DNA of 64,000 bases from Martinezella hainanensis (GTDB lineage Bacteria; Pseudomonadota; Alphaproteobacteria; Rhizobiales; Rhizobiaceae). Of the stretch, positions 56,160 to 64,000 are shown piece after piece. The first letter of the stretch is position 1, and the number at the start of each line of letters is the position of its first letter. The notes beneath the pieces are model-generated. The model did no database searches. It worked only from the letters and a program-made list of their open reading frames with translations, and was not told the origin of the DNA. The stretch covers positions 1,054,001 through 1,118,000 of the forward strand of contig NZ_FMAC01000001.1 in assembly GCF_900094555.1 (NCBI RefSeq). The letters run 5' to 3'. The translations under genes were made by a program, and so were the position numbers.

Positions 56160-57227
56160 ATGTCGGCGCTTCCTTTCTCGAAGATTCTCACATCGCTGAA
56201 CGCGGTGCTCGCGGCAGTCGGTCTATTGACGGTGGCGGCGCTGACGACGCCTGACATCAGCGGAGAGACCAGGCTCGCCTTGCAGATCCTGCTCATCTGC
56301 GTATGGGCGGCCTATGTTTTCCAATTGATCGAGACTCTGGTCATGCAGCAGGCGAAGGACGTTCGCGGCGCGGGGGTCGAAATCGCCGTTGATGTCCTTG
56401 CCGTTTTAATCCCCTTGGTGGCTTTCCTTTTCATCCGCGGGCGCGACCAGAGCCTCTATTGCGCCATCTGGCTCTTGAAGCCGCTGCGCGGCTCCACATT
56501 CTTCCGGCTGCTGGGCCGGGTGCTGACGAAAGAGGCGCGCAACCTGATCGGCGTCACCTCGATCTTCGGCATCGTGTTGTTCGTCGCCGCTCTTGCGGCC
56601 TATATCATCGAGCGCGACGTCCAGCCTGACAAGTTCGGCAGCATTCCGCTCGCGATGTGGTGGGCCGTCACTACGCTCTCGACCACGGGCTATGGCGACG
56701 AGATTCCGCAAAGTTTCGCCGGCCGCATCCTGGCCGGGCTGGTCATGATGAGCGGAATCGGCATCTTCGCGCTCTGGGCCGGTATCCTTGCCACTGGTTT
56801 CTACGAGGAAGTCCGTCGCCAGGATTTCGTGCGCAATTGGCAGCTGGTCGCAGGAGTTCCGCTGTTTCAGAAGCTCGGCTCCGGCGCGCTCATCGAGATC
56901 GTGCGGGCGCTCAGACCCCGTGTCGTACCGGCCGGCGGCATCATCTGCCGCAAGGGCGAGGCTGGCGACCAGATGTATTTCATCGTTGAGGGCCGCGTCA
57001 GCGTCGCCACGCCGAACCCGGTGGAGCTCGGCTCCGGCAGCTTCTTCGGCGAGATGGCCCTGATCACCGGCGAGCCCCGCTCGGCAACCGTCAGCGCCGC
57101 GACCGAAGTCTCGCTGCTGTCGCTCTATGCTTCGGATTTTCAAATGCTGTCGAGCAGCAGCCCGGAGATCGCCGAGATCATTCGCAAAACCGCGCTGGAA
57201 CGGCGCGGTGCGACACCGAAGAGCTGA
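56160..57227 (+). CDS. Cyclic-nucleotide-gated K+ channel, MlotiK1-like
   Basis: A 355-residue inner-membrane channel of the same length as Mesorhizobium MlotiK1. Six hydrophobic segments span about residues 10-205; the selectivity filter TTGYGD is at 175-180 between S5 and S6. The C-terminal cyclic-nucleotide-binding domain (about 225-350) has the phosphate cassette FFGEMALITGEPRSATV, with Arg307 at the position of MlotiK1's cAMP-binding Arg307. No cytosolic coiled coil follows. K+ flux is expected to be gated by cAMP. No partner gene adjoins it, so the physiological signal is unknown. Confidence 0.95.
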   Translation: MSALPFSKILTSLNAVLAAVGLLTVAALTTPDISGETRLALQILLICVWAAYVFQLIETLVMQQAKDVRGAGVEIAVDVLAVLIPLVAFLFIRGRDQSLYCAIWLLKPLRGSTFFRLLGRVLTKEARNLIGVTSIFGIVLFVAALAAYIIERDVQPDKFGSIPLAMWWAVTTLSTTGYGDEIPQSFAGRILAGLVMMSGIGIFALWAGILATGFYEEVRRQDFVRNWQLVAGVPLFQKLGSGALIEIVRALRPRVVPAGGIICRKGEAGDQMYFIVEGRVSVATPNPVELGSGSFFGEMALITGEPRSATVSAATEVSLLSLYASDFQMLSSSSPEIAEIIRKTALERRGATPKS

Positions 57228-57356
57228 TTCGGGCGATCTTCATGCCGTCAGTCCTTGCGCGCATCGTTCGGAGAAAAGCCATAAACCTGTTGCAATTCCA
57301 TGGGGCTGCGCTATCCCCTTGAGATGAGACATCGGTCAGCGAGGCGCGACACCGTC

Positions 57357-58331
57357 ATGGATTCGATCCTCTATTCCACGGCAGACAATCCGGTGCCTGA
57401 AAACCGCACCGAAGGGTTCTTCGAAAGCTTCGATGGACGCAAGCTGCGTTATGCCGTCTTCCGCTGCGAGCAGCCGGTCGCCAAGGGAACCGTTGTTCTG
57501 CTGCAGGGCCGCAACGAATTCATGGAAAAATATTTCGAGACAATCCGCGATCTGACGGCCAAGGGCCTTTGGGTCGCGACCTTCGATCTGCGCGGTCAGG
57601 GCGGATCGGAACGGCTGCTGAAGGATCCCTTGCGCGGCCACATCGGCCGCTTTTCTGACTATGAGCGCGACCTGAACGCCTTCCTCGACAAGATCGTCCT
57701 GCCGGATACCCGCCTGCCCTTCTTTCTCCTTGCCCATTCGACCGGCGCGCTGATCGCCCTGTCCGCCGCCCCGAGGCTTGCGACCCGTATCGACCGCATG
57801 GTGCTGTCAGCGCCCTTCATCGGCCTCACCGGTCACGGCGCCTCTCCCGGCCTGATCCGCTTCATCTCCGGCACGGTCAGCAACATCGGTCTCGGCCGCA
57901 TACAGTTCAGCAAGAAGTTCAAGGAGAAATCCTTCGCCGACAATCCGCTGACGACGGACGAACAGCGCTACCGGCGCAACATCGGCATCGGCATCACCTA
58001 TCCGCAGCTTTGCCTGGGACCGCCGACGGCGCGCTGGCTATCGCAGGCCTTGCGGGCGATCGAGCGGGTCAACATGCCGGAACATTTGTTTTCGATCCAG
58101 ATCCCGACCGTCCTGATCGCGCCGACGCGCGATGGCGTCGTGCCCTATGCCGATCAGGAGCGGCTGTCGCGCTATTTCCGCGCCGCACAGCTGGTGCCGG
58201 TTCACGGCGCCAAGCATGAAATCCTGCAGGAGCGCGATATCTATCGCAATCAGGCGCTCGCCGCGATCCACGCCTTCATCCCAGGCAGCGACGCGGAGAC
58301 CAATGCCTATGAGATCGAAGCGGAGGCCTGA
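57357..58331 (+). CDS. Alpha/beta hydrolase (lysophospholipase-like)
   Basis: A 324-residue serine hydrolase of the monoglyceride lipase/PldB type. The oxyanion loop VLLQGRNEFMEKYFETIRDL is followed by FDLRGQGGSERLL, and the nucleophile elbow LLAHSTGALIALSAA gives the catalytic Ser. A QIPTVLIAPTRDGVVPYADQ segment supplies the Asp, and VHGAKHEILQERD the His. The frame begins 19 codons earlier, but the ATG at 57357 fits the family N-terminus (MDSILYSTADNPVPEN). Its substrate is probably a lysophospholipid or monoacylglycerol, inferred. Confidence 0.86.
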   Translation: MDSILYSTADNPVPENRTEGFFESFDGRKLRYAVFRCEQPVAKGTVVLLQGRNEFMEKYFETIRDLTAKGLWVATFDLRGQGGSERLLKDPLRGHIGRFSDYERDLNAFLDKIVLPDTRLPFFLLAHSTGALIALSAAPRLATRIDRMVLSAPFIGLTGHGASPGLIRFISGTVSNIGLGRIQFSKKFKEKSFADNPLTTDEQRYRRNIGIGITYPQLCLGPPTARWLSQALRAIERVNMPEHLFSIQIPTVLIAPTRDGVVPYADQERLSRYFRAAQLVPVHGAKHEILQERDIYRNQALAAIHAFIPGSDAETNAYEIEAEA

Positions 58332-58336
58332 ACGGC

Positions 58337-59110
58337 TTAGCGAGACAGAACAGCCAGGGCCTGCTGGTAAACCGCGCGGCTGCCGGCTGCAATGATCGTT
58401 CCGCCCATCTCGGGACGACCGCCATCCCAGGTGGTCATGATGCCGCCGGCTTGCTCGACCACGGGAATGATGCCGCCGACATCATAGGGCTTCAGCGAAT
58501 TCTCGATAACAAGATCGATATGGCCCGCCGCAAGCAGCGCATAGGCATAGCAATCGCAACCGTAACGGAAGAGCCGGACCTGGCTCTCGATTTCGCGATA
58601 TTTGGCAAGCTCATCGCCGACGAAGAGATGCGGCGACGTGGTGAAGAGGATCGCGTTGGAAAGATCGCCGCAATCGCGGACCTTGAGCCGCCTCTCACCA
58701 TCCGGACCGGAATAGGTGGCGCCATTGCCATCGGCGAAATAGCGCTCGCCGGTGAAGGGCTGGTCGATCAGGCCCATGGTGGCGCGGCCGTTCTTCTGCA
58801 GGCCAATCAGCGTTCCCCACACCGGAACGCCCGAAATGAAGGCGCGCGTGCCGTCGATCGGGTCAATCACCCAGACGTGCTCGCGGTCGAGCCCGACATT
58901 GCCATGTTCTTCGCCGAGAATACCATGATCGGGAAATTCGGCCTCGATCAGCGCGCGAATCGCCTCTTCTGCGGCACGGTCGCCTTCCGTCACCGGATCG
59001 AAGCCCATGGCCTCCTTGTTGACCACATCGATGCCGGCACGGAAGCGCGGCAGGGTTTCGGCCTTGGCCGCTTCAGCCAGACGATAGAAGAACGAGCGAT
59101 CGGGAAGCAT
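58337..59110 (-). CDS. hisN: Histidinol-phosphatase, inositol monophosphatase family
   Basis: A 257-residue Mg2+-dependent phosphatase of the HisN/SuhB family. The metal motif GEEHGN, the signature WVIDPIDGTRAFISG and the C-terminal PYDVGGIIPVVEQAGG (WDxAAxxxi-type site) are all seen. HisN dephosphorylates histidinol phosphate in histidine synthesis; related enzymes act on inositol phosphates. The start at 59110 matches family length; the reading frame is open 104 codons upstream but overlaps the MmgR-like RNA on the opposite strand. Only 5 bases separate it from the convergent hydrolase stop. Confidence 0.9.
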   Translation of the reverse strand: MLPDRSFFYRLAEAAKAETLPRFRAGIDVVNKEAMGFDPVTEGDRAAEEAIRALIEAEFPDHGILGEEHGNVGLDREHVWVIDPIDGTRAFISGVPVWGTLIGLQKNGRATMGLIDQPFTGERYFADGNGATYSGPDGERRLKVRDCGDLSNAILFTTSPHLFVGDELAKYREIESQVRLFRYGCDCYAYALLAAGHIDLVIENSLKPYDVGGIIPVVEQAGGIMTTWDGGRPEMGGTIIAAGSRAVYQQALAVLSR

Positions 59111-59255
59111 GGTGAATCCGGATAAGTGGCGGGATGGCGATGTCATAACGCATATAAGCCGTGAAGCAAACCGGATGATGACGCGCTGGGCGTAATGCCT
59201 GCAGATAAGGCAGGATTTCCGAATCTGCCTAAATATTTTGCACTGCAATAAAATG

Positions 59256-59285
59256 CTTGACATTTGTGCAATGCGGTAGCAACAT
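59256..59285 (+). promoter_or_regulatory. Promoter of the MmgR-like RNA
   Basis: CTTGACA (59256-59262) and, 17 bases on, CAACAT (59280-59285) form an alphaproteobacterial housekeeping promoter; the -10 is weak. The expected start is near 59292. Confidence 0.55.
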
Positions 59286-59291
59286 CCGCCT

Positions 59292-59370
59292 GCAGTCTTC
59301 TGACTGTAAATACCCTCCTTGGGTGTTTCCTCCCTAGACTTAGCCGCGCCACAAGCGCGGTTCTTTTTTT
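59292..59370 (+). ncRNA. mmgR: MmgR-like (alpha-r8) trans-acting small RNA
   Basis: A roughly 79-base transcript with three parts: a perfect hairpin CAGTC-ttct-GACTG (59293-59306), the sequence TTTCCTCCCT (59326-59335), and a terminator with stem CCGCGC/GCGCGG (59344-59360) and a T-run. The TTTCCTCCCT motif and the size of about 77 bases are, as I recall, the hallmarks of Sinorhizobium MmgR, which limits polyhydroxybutyrate storage. It sits upstream of hisN on the other strand. Identity rests on recall, not a search. Confidence 0.75.
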
Positions 59371-59444
59371 GCCGGGGAAATAGCACGGCAGACGCAAAGC
59401 TGATTTCGCCCTCGGCGCGCAAGGCCGCTCGCTTCCTTCACGAT

Positions 59445-59951
59445 CTAGGTCTTTTGCCGCACCGCAATCGGCACTTTGGATCGCAGAAAGTCGCGGTCAT
59501 CGGCTGATAGCGTTCGGAGGGGTAGCGTCATGAACTGGTTTGAAGCCGTAAATATCATCCAGTAGGCCGGCCGCTCCCAAATCTCGGTGACGCCGGACCA
59601 TGGAATTCTCGCCGACCCCAATTCGGATGCCACCTCAAGCCCTTCATCAAGAAACATGAAATCCGCTCGACGGCTCGTCATCCTGCGGAATTTTCCCACT
59701 GTGTTGCGATGATGCGCAACCCACATTGCGATGGTCAGGCAAGGAGGAAGAATGGCGATAACGCTGACGACACCAAACAGCCAACCCTGCTCCCCCCTCA
59801 AAGGCAGCCAAATGAGGAGAGCAATCAACACAACCTCTGCCGCCCATAATCCTTTCTGACCGACGATCCCCCGCCGCCAAACAAAAGTCCTGACAGCGTC
59901 ACGCACAATTTCGTCGGTGTAGGTGACCTCAACGGCGCCCCTATGCATCAA
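59445..59951 (-). CDS. YcxB-like membrane protein
   Basis: A 168-residue protein with two membrane helices (about residues 36-54 and 56-78, LWAAEVVLIALLIWLPL and GVVSVIAILPPCLTIAMWV) and a soluble C-terminal domain, DFMFLDEGLEVASELGSARI and PAYWMIFTASNQFMTLPLRT, matching the YcxB-like family. Its function is unknown. A short basic N-terminal segment precedes the helices. It is a stand-alone minus-strand gene downstream of the amidohydrolase. Confidence 0.75.
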   Translation of the reverse strand: MMHRGAVEVTYTDEIVRDAVRTFVWRRGIVGQKGLWAAEVVLIALLIWLPLRGEQGWLFGVVSVIAILPPCLTIAMWVAHHRNTVGKFRRMTSRRADFMFLDEGLEVASELGSARIPWSGVTEIWERPAYWMIFTASNQFMTLPLRTLSADDRDFLRSKVPIAVRQKT

Positions 59952-60133
59952 CCCTCGCTACATTTCACCTTGTCGCAAATGCTCCGCCTTCCGCGGCGCC
60001 CCAGCATCCAATGCCCGCGTCAGCGCATCGGCTGATTTGCGCGCATATAAAAATCTGCCTGTTTCTAAAGCTTAAGGTTTGAGTTGTCTTTCCCGCTCGC
60101 GTCCTTCGGTAAGCCCCGGCGCAAAAACACCCG

Positions 60134-61018
60134 CTATTCCGCCGCCAGCGCCGGATCGCCCGTATAGGATTCGACGTGCTCGGCCATGCGCTTCATGAAA
60201 AGCGTGATGCCGGCGGCGACCTTGTCGAAATCCGGGCGTTTTTCAAGTGTCGTCTCATCGACATAAAGCGAACGGTTGACCTCTATCTGCAGGGCATGCA
60301 GCCCGCGGGAGGGACGGCCGTAATGTTCGGTAATGAAACCACCTGCATAGGGCTTGTTGCGTACCGCGTTGAAGCCGAGTTCCTCGAGGATCTGCATGGC
60401 CGCGCGCGACAGCTCGGCCGAGGCACTGGTGCCGTAACGATCGCCAAGAATGAAATCCGGCCGCATGTTGCTGCCGGCGATACGGATATTGCCCGGCATG
60501 GAGTGACAATCGACCAGCACGCCGAAACCGAATTTGACATGGGTGCGCGCAATCAGCCGCCGCAGCGTGGCATGATAGGGCTTGTAGATGGTGTCGATTC
60601 GCTTCAGCGCATCTTCCACCGGCACACGCCGGGCATAGATTTCCATGTTTTCGGCAACGATTCGCGGGATCGTGCCAAGACCGCCAGCGACCCGCAGCGA
60701 ATTGATGTTCGCATAGGATGGCAACGCACCGTCGAACATGCGCGGATCAAGCTCATAGGGCTCGCGATTCACGTCGATATAGGCGCGCGGAAAATTGGCA
60801 AACAGAAGCGGCGCACCGAGAGAGCTTGCCGCCGAAAAAAGCTCGTCGACATAATGATCCTCAGAGCGGCGGATGGCGATGCCCTGCAGGCGGGATTGGG
60901 CGACGAAATCGGGGGGATAGATGCGACCACTATGAGGCGAGCTGTAGACAAACGGTATCGTCTGGGAGGCGGGCTCCAATACCTCGAAAATCTCGAAACT
61001 ACGCATTTCCGCGGACAT
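60134..61018 (-). CDS. N-formylglutamate amidohydrolase family protein
   Basis: A 294-residue member of the same PF05013 family as the gene at 8891, with more canonical motifs: FVYSSPHSGRIYPPDF, SEDHYVDELFSAA, NFPRAYIDVNREPYELDPRM, and VLVDCHSMPG with a likely metal His, then GFITEHYGRPSRGLHALQIE. It would hydrolyse an N-formyl or N-acyl amino acid. Start uncertain: ATGs at 61018, 61033 and 61054 are in frame; I prefer 61018 as closest to the conserved N-terminus. It is divergent from cpdR, a recalled conserved neighbour pair in Rhizobiales. Confidence 0.86.
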   Translation of the reverse strand: MSAEMRSFEIFEVLEPASQTIPFVYSSPHSGRIYPPDFVAQSRLQGIAIRRSEDHYVDELFSAASSLGAPLLFANFPRAYIDVNREPYELDPRMFDGALPSYANINSLRVAGGLGTIPRIVAENMEIYARRVPVEDALKRIDTIYKPYHATLRRLIARTHVKFGFGVLVDCHSMPGNIRIAGSNMRPDFILGDRYGTSASAELSRAAMQILEELGFNAVRNKPYAGGFITEHYGRPSRGLHALQIEVNRSLYVDETTLEKRPDFDKVAAGITLFMKRMAEHVESYTGDPALAAE

Positions 61019-61146
61019 AAACGTCTTTACCATGTCAACAACTTGTCGCAGCAATCATGTTGCCAGTTGCATGACCGCAAGTCCATAGTAACTTGAGCAA
61101 AATGGCCTTAATCCAAAACACCGTATTCGGAATCTCGGATGTATGG

Positions 61147-61175
61147 TCAGCGAAAACGCAAGACGTTTTCGCTGA
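61147..61175. repeat. 12-bp perfect inverted repeat upstream of cpdR
   Basis: TCAGCGAAAACG (61147-61158) and CGTTTTCGCTGA (61164-61175) are perfect complements with a 5-base loop. It lies in the shared leader between the amidohydrolase and cpdR, and could be a regulatory dyad or an RNA hairpin. Confidence 0.6.
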
Positions 61176-61302
61176 ATGCACCTATGCTTCGAACAAATGC
61201 TCGAATGGCGCGTTTTGGCTGACCATTCACGGCTTGTTTACGGCGTCGCGGTACCCTAAACGCTGGACGAGTCCAACAAGACAAAGTTGATTAGCGATAG
61301 AG

Positions 61303-61668
61303 ATGATGACCCAGAAGATACTTCTTGCCGAAGACGACAACGACATGCGTCGCTTTCTCGTGAAGGCACTCGAAAAAGCCGGCTACAAGGTCTTGTCCTT
61401 TGACAATGGAGCCAGCGCTTACGACCGGCTGCGCGAAGAGCCGTTCTCGCTGCTTTTGACTGACATCGTCATGCCTGAGATGGACGGCATCGAGCTGGCG
61501 CGCCGCGCCACCGAGCTCGACCCCGATCTGAAGGTGATGTTCATCACCGGCTTTGCCGCCGTCGCTTTGAACCCCGATTCGAAGGCGCCGAAGGATGCCA
61601 AGGTCCTTTCCAAGCCTTTCCACCTTCGCGAACTCGTCGACGAAGTCAACAAACTCCTTGCTGCGTAA
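61303..61668 (+). CDS. cpdR: Response regulator CpdR
   Basis: A 121-residue single-domain receiver. The acidic pocket is AEDDND, the phospho-acceptor Asp54 is in LLTDIVMPEMDG, the conserved Thr is in MFITGF and Lys in LSKPFHLRELVDEVNKLLA. Near identity to rhizobial CpdR1 as I recall it. When unphosphorylated, CpdR localises ClpXP and promotes degradation of cell-cycle regulators; the CckA-ChpT relay phosphorylates it. Two ATGs in tandem start the gene. The terminal AA resembles a ClpX recognition end. It precedes tRNA-Val on the same strand. Confidence 0.95.
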   Translation: MMTQKILLAEDDNDMRRFLVKALEKAGYKVLSFDNGASAYDRLREEPFSLLLTDIVMPEMDGIELARRATELDPDLKVMFITGFAAVALNPDSKAPKDAKVLSKPFHLRELVDEVNKLLAA

Positions 61669-61707
61669 GGCTTCTGGCGGCCTCGTCACAAAACCGAAAA
61701 AAGCCTA

Positions 61708-61736
61708 TTGACGGCAACCAAGGTTTTGTGATCTAT
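61708..61736 (+). promoter_or_regulatory. Promoter of tRNA-Val
   Basis: TTGACG (61708-61713), a 17-base spacer, then ATCTAT (61731-61736), 15 bases before the tRNA gene. Confidence 0.6.
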
Positions 61737-61751
61737 GCGCCGCCATCGGAT

Positions 61752-61826
<75 letters not shown>

Positions 61827-61845
61827 TCCTAATTCGCTGAAAAGC

Positions 61846-61877
61846 AAGGCCTTTCGAGAAATCGAAAGGCCTTTTTC
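61846..61877 (+). terminator. Rho-independent terminator of tRNA-Val
   Basis: AAGGCCTTTCGA (61846-61857) and TCGAAAGGCCTT (61862-61873) form a 12-bp perfect stem with a GAAA loop, followed by TTT. Confidence 0.93.
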
Positions 61878-61964
61878 ATTTCCTGCCGTTTGACCATGCC
61901 CATGCTTGGCGCAGAGATTTTTGCATTGCCAGGGTGTTCGCCAAGCGGCAACGGTTGTTGACCG

Positions 61965-62276
61965 TCACCGATCCAGAAAATGCCGGAACACTGCCGTCGT
62001 CGGATAGGCATAGACGCCACGATCGACGAAGCCCTGGCGGTAGAGGCAATCCCGCAATGCCAGCCAATAAAGCGTGCTGTTCGCATCCGGCGATCCGCGC
62101 CGCCAGGAATAGGCTTCGGGCTCGCAACGATTGAGCGCCCTGTCGTATCTTGCCAGCACCACCGGATCGCTGTCGGCGCGAATGCCGCCGTGGTAGGTCT
62201 GATAATTCGAAGGCGCCTCACCGGCAGAGACGCATGCCAGGCTCAAAATCGCTCCCAGCGCTAACATCATTTTCAT
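61965..62276 (-). CDS. Small exported protein, unknown
   Basis: A 103-residue protein with an N-terminal signal (MKMMLALGAILSLACVSA). It may be a lipoprotein (Cys at about 15), but the lipobox is weak. The mature part has two further Cys (NRCEPEAY, LRDCLYRQGF) and conserved-looking aromatic repeats ending FRHFLDR. The ATG at 62276 is chosen over a frame start 48 codons earlier. No family recognised. Confidence 0.6.
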   Translation of the reverse strand: MKMMLALGAILSLACVSAGEAPSNYQTYHGGIRADSDPVVLARYDRALNRCEPEAYSWRRGSPDANSTLYWLALRDCLYRQGFVDRGVYAYPTTAVFRHFLDR

Positions 62277-62489
62277 GTGCTTCGATCTCCAACTAGCCGC
62301 GTCCCGAAAAATTCGAGCGCAGGTCGAGAATAGTAGTCTTTTGAAAGATAGCCAATCACATGCTGCTGTTCGCTGCGATTGCGAGTTGAACGAAGCCTGC
62401 GACACAAGTTCCTGCCACAAGCCGCTTGACTTCCGGCCGCGCCGTCATCCTACTGTCATATCAGCGCATCGATCATACGGGAGGACGAG

Positions 62490-62735
62490 ATGACGGTGGT
62501 GAAGCGGCAGTTCTACAAGAACCACAAGCCCAACGGCGATGAATATATGTTTCACCTCGCCCGCGACACCGAAAGCGGCGAGGTCTACGTCATCCGTCAG
62601 GCGGATTATACCGTCGACGGCGGCAGCGAGAAGAGCATGACCCTCTATGAATTCCTGGCCGGGGGCGGCAACCGCCAGAATGCCCTGCTGCAGTTGATCG
62701 GCTCGCTCGTCCCGGAAGCGGCTCAACAACATTAG
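62490..62735 (+). CDS. Small soluble protein, unknown
   Basis: An 81-residue protein: KRQFYKNHKPNGDEYMFHLA, then EVYVIRQADYTVDGGSEKSM and LYEFLAGGGNRQNALLQLIG. It looks like a compact alpha/beta cytosolic protein with no signal or helix. GGGAGGACGAG precedes the ATG. The family is not recognised. It lies 213 bases after the divergent exported protein. Confidence 0.6.
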   Translation: MTVVKRQFYKNHKPNGDEYMFHLARDTESGEVYVIRQADYTVDGGSEKSMTLYEFLAGGGNRQNALLQLIGSLVPEAAQQH

Positions 62736-62786
62736 AGCGTGTGGCGCAAGAACCGTGGATGGCCTTGCGACAGCGAGACGTGAAAC

Positions 62787-62823
62787 GCTGAAATCGCCCG
62801 GCGTGAATCCGGGCGATTTCAGC
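62787..62823. repeat. 15-bp perfect inverted repeat
   Basis: GCTGAAATCGCCCGG (62787-62801) and CCGGGCGATTTCAGC (62809-62823) match perfectly across a 7-base loop. There is no T-run, so it may be a non-canonical terminator or a repeat unit. Confidence 0.65.
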
Positions 62824-62906
62824 GGGCTTCGGGTTTGAGCCCCGCCTCGGGTTGACTGCCACATTTGGATCGGCGAATTTGCTTGGGCTTGAAAGGAGCC
62901 CCTCTT

Positions 62907-63377
62907 ATGCGATTCGCAGGCATTGCTTTTGGATTGACCGCCTTGGCCGCCACCTCAGCCGGTGCGGTAGAAAATTTTCCGTCGCAAGGCGTTACCGTCG
63001 TCAGCGGAAAATGTGCCAAACTCGTGGTCGGCAAGGTCGATGCCTCCAAAGGGTGCAAAGCCGAAATCGCCAGCGTGACCGGCCCCGACGGATCCGTGAC
63101 CTTCATCTTCACGTCCGGCGGCAAGATGCTTGGCTTCCAGGGCAACGGCAAGGGCATCAAGGCAGGCAGCCAGAAGGGAACAGCGCAGCTGCCGATCGAC
63201 GTCATCTCGACGGGTGCGGGCAACAAGATTTCCGGCAAAGTGGAGGCAAAAGGCGCCTGCACCTTCGCCAACCCCTATGCCGGCAAGCCGATCGCCATCG
63301 AATGCTCGGCGAAATCGACCGAAATGAGCTTCAACGGCAGCTTTACATCCGACGGCAAGGCACCTCGCCACAAGTAG
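62907..63377 (+). CDS. Small secreted protein with four Cys, unknown
   Basis: A 156-residue exported protein. The signal peptide (AGIAFGLTALAATSAGA) is cleaved before VENFPS. The mature domain has four Cys (SGKCAKLVVG, SKGCKAEI, KGACTFAN, AIECSAKS) that could form two disulfides, and Gly/Lys-rich beta strands (VTFIFTSGGKMLGFQGNGKG). The ATG at 62907 has AAGGAG seven bases upstream; the frame's earlier ATG is weaker. No known family is recognised. It is probably a periplasmic beta-barrel-type protein. Confidence 0.65.
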   Translation: MRFAGIAFGLTALAATSAGAVENFPSQGVTVVSGKCAKLVVGKVDASKGCKAEIASVTGPDGSVTFIFTSGGKMLGFQGNGKGIKAGSQKGTAQLPIDVISTGAGNKISGKVEAKGACTFANPYAGKPIAIECSAKSTEMSFNGSFTSDGKAPRHK

Positions 63378-63410
63378 CGGCCATTCCCGCACGCACGGCC
63401 AATATCCGAG

Positions 63411-63662
63411 TTAGTGCCGCGGCTGGTTCTTTGGCTTCCGGCCATGATTGGCATCGGCCGGCGCCTCGCGCGACAGGTCTGCGCCATTGACATGAGCGGG
63501 AACATGCACATCCTCATGTGTCACGGGATGCAGGGTGAGATCCACCTGATGCGGCGGCAGAACCTGAGCTTGGCGTAACGTATTCGGCCGCGCCTTCTTC
63601 TGCCGCTCCGTCAGTTCCGGTTTTTGCGTTTGCGACTTGCGGTGAATGGGTGTCGGGCTCAT
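63411..63662 (-). CDS. Small His-rich hydrophilic protein, unknown
   Basis: An 83-residue, strongly charged protein (TERQKKARPNTLRQAQ, HPVTHEDVHVPAHVNGADL) with many His and Pro and no hydrophobic segment. The ATG at 63662 has AGGAGAAGC upstream, which favours a real start over the longer frame beginning at 63839. Probably disordered. It could bind metal through His, but this is speculative. Confidence 0.55.
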   Translation of the reverse strand: MSPTPIHRKSQTQKPELTERQKKARPNTLRQAQVLPPHQVDLTLHPVTHEDVHVPAHVNGADLSREAPADANHGRKPKNQPRH

Positions 63663-64000
63663 CGGAGCTTCTCCTGTCTGTCGATATTGTCGGATGATGA
63701 TCCGCCTGTGGTGTCCAAGCGGTGGACGGCTCAAGATCGCCTTGAGGGCAAACGCAGCCCTTTCTGTTTGGTTCCTCCAATTCTCGCTATCAAGGACAGT
63801 TGTTATCGCCGCGATTTCAACTCTTGACCTGCATCGCAACTTGACTAACTATGGGCTATCTCCGCGCCTCCCTGACATCGGCGACGGATTGAACTTTGGT
63901 GCCGGGCCCCTCTGGCGAGAGTTTTCACGGCGCTCTCGCGATGTCGGTACCGCCTGCAGATGAGCCGGCGGACATCGTTTCCATGATCAGCTTGACCATG

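Noticed and set aside
63925..64000. Minus-strand frame running off the window end, ending SAGGTDIARAP
   Set aside because: Only about 25 residues are visible with no motif; could be the end of a gene beyond the window, but cannot be supported.

Overview
The window reads as chromosomal DNA of a fast-growing rhizobium (Rhizobium/Agrobacterium group, Alphaproteobacteria). The evidence is GC-rich, gene-dense sequence carrying family members typical of Rhizobiales: CpdR, GapR, an Omp10-type lipoprotein, homospermidine synthase, a MlotiK1-type cyclic-nucleotide-gated K+ channel, an MmgR-like small RNA and rhizobial palindromic intergenic repeats. I infer the genus from recalled protein similarity; no search was run. 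I see no prophage, insertion sequence, CRISPR array, plasmid replication gene or restriction system. This is mainly core genome with a few accessory or decaying loci.

Layout. 1-5.6 kb: tail of a TPR protein, a membrane-anchored alpha/beta hydrolase, then a LysR regulator divergent from a compact uncharacterised operon (tautomerase, cupin, DUF4865, PLP dehydratase), and a LysE exporter. 5.7-16 kb: two hydroxyisobutyrate-dehydrogenase-like enzymes, pyruvate kinase coupled to a DUF1036 protein, an N-formylglutamate amidohydrolase, DUF1244, GapR, a nitronate monooxygenase, branched-chain aminotransferase and a flavin amine oxidase. 15.4-16.8 kb: a small copper-type cluster (DUF2946-like, a SCO-like stub, CopC). 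16.8-19.1 kb: surface-carbohydrate genes (polysaccharide deacetylase, GT25, GT29-like). 19.4-25.2 kb: a DUF882 envelope protein, a sigma-54 response regulator and oligoendopeptidase F. 25.4-27.5 kb: pabB-pabC-yciI. 27.7-33.5 kb: homospermidine synthase, Omp10-like lipoprotein, a 5'-nucleotidase with a LysM tail, ferrochelatase. 33.5-43.6 kb: a protease-like protein lacking its catalytic triad, the SPFH/NfeD pair, KdsD, an outer-membrane barrel, GalU, a lytic transglycosylase, a DUF459 hydrolase and a broken glycyl-tRNA-synthetase-like gene. 43.6-50 kb: gltD and gltB. 50.6-64 kb: threonine aldolase, LysR plus symporter, Hsp20 with a heat-shock promoter, a candidate small RNA, Lrp/DUF2000, the K+ channel, HisN, the MmgR-like RNA, a second N-formylglutamate amidohydrolase, CpdR, tRNA-Val and small secreted or hydrophilic proteins.

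Nitrogen and amino-acid metabolism recurs (GltBD, IlvE, threonine aldolase, dehydratase, N-formylglutamate amidohydrolases, LysE, Lrp), as does envelope biogenesis (KdsD, GalU, transglycosylase, DUF882, deacetylase, barrel protein, Omp10). Two cell-cycle or chromosome proteins, CpdR and GapR, are also present.

The items most worth a second look are the glycyl-tRNA-synthetase-like gene with one in-frame TAG (42673-43609), the HtrA-like protein with all three catalytic residues replaced (33546-34454), a candidate RNA with three ATCGTCC repeats and its own terminator (54838-54955), the uncharacterised LysR-controlled tautomerase/cupin/DUF4865/dehydratase operon, and the truncated SCO-like stub in the copper cluster.
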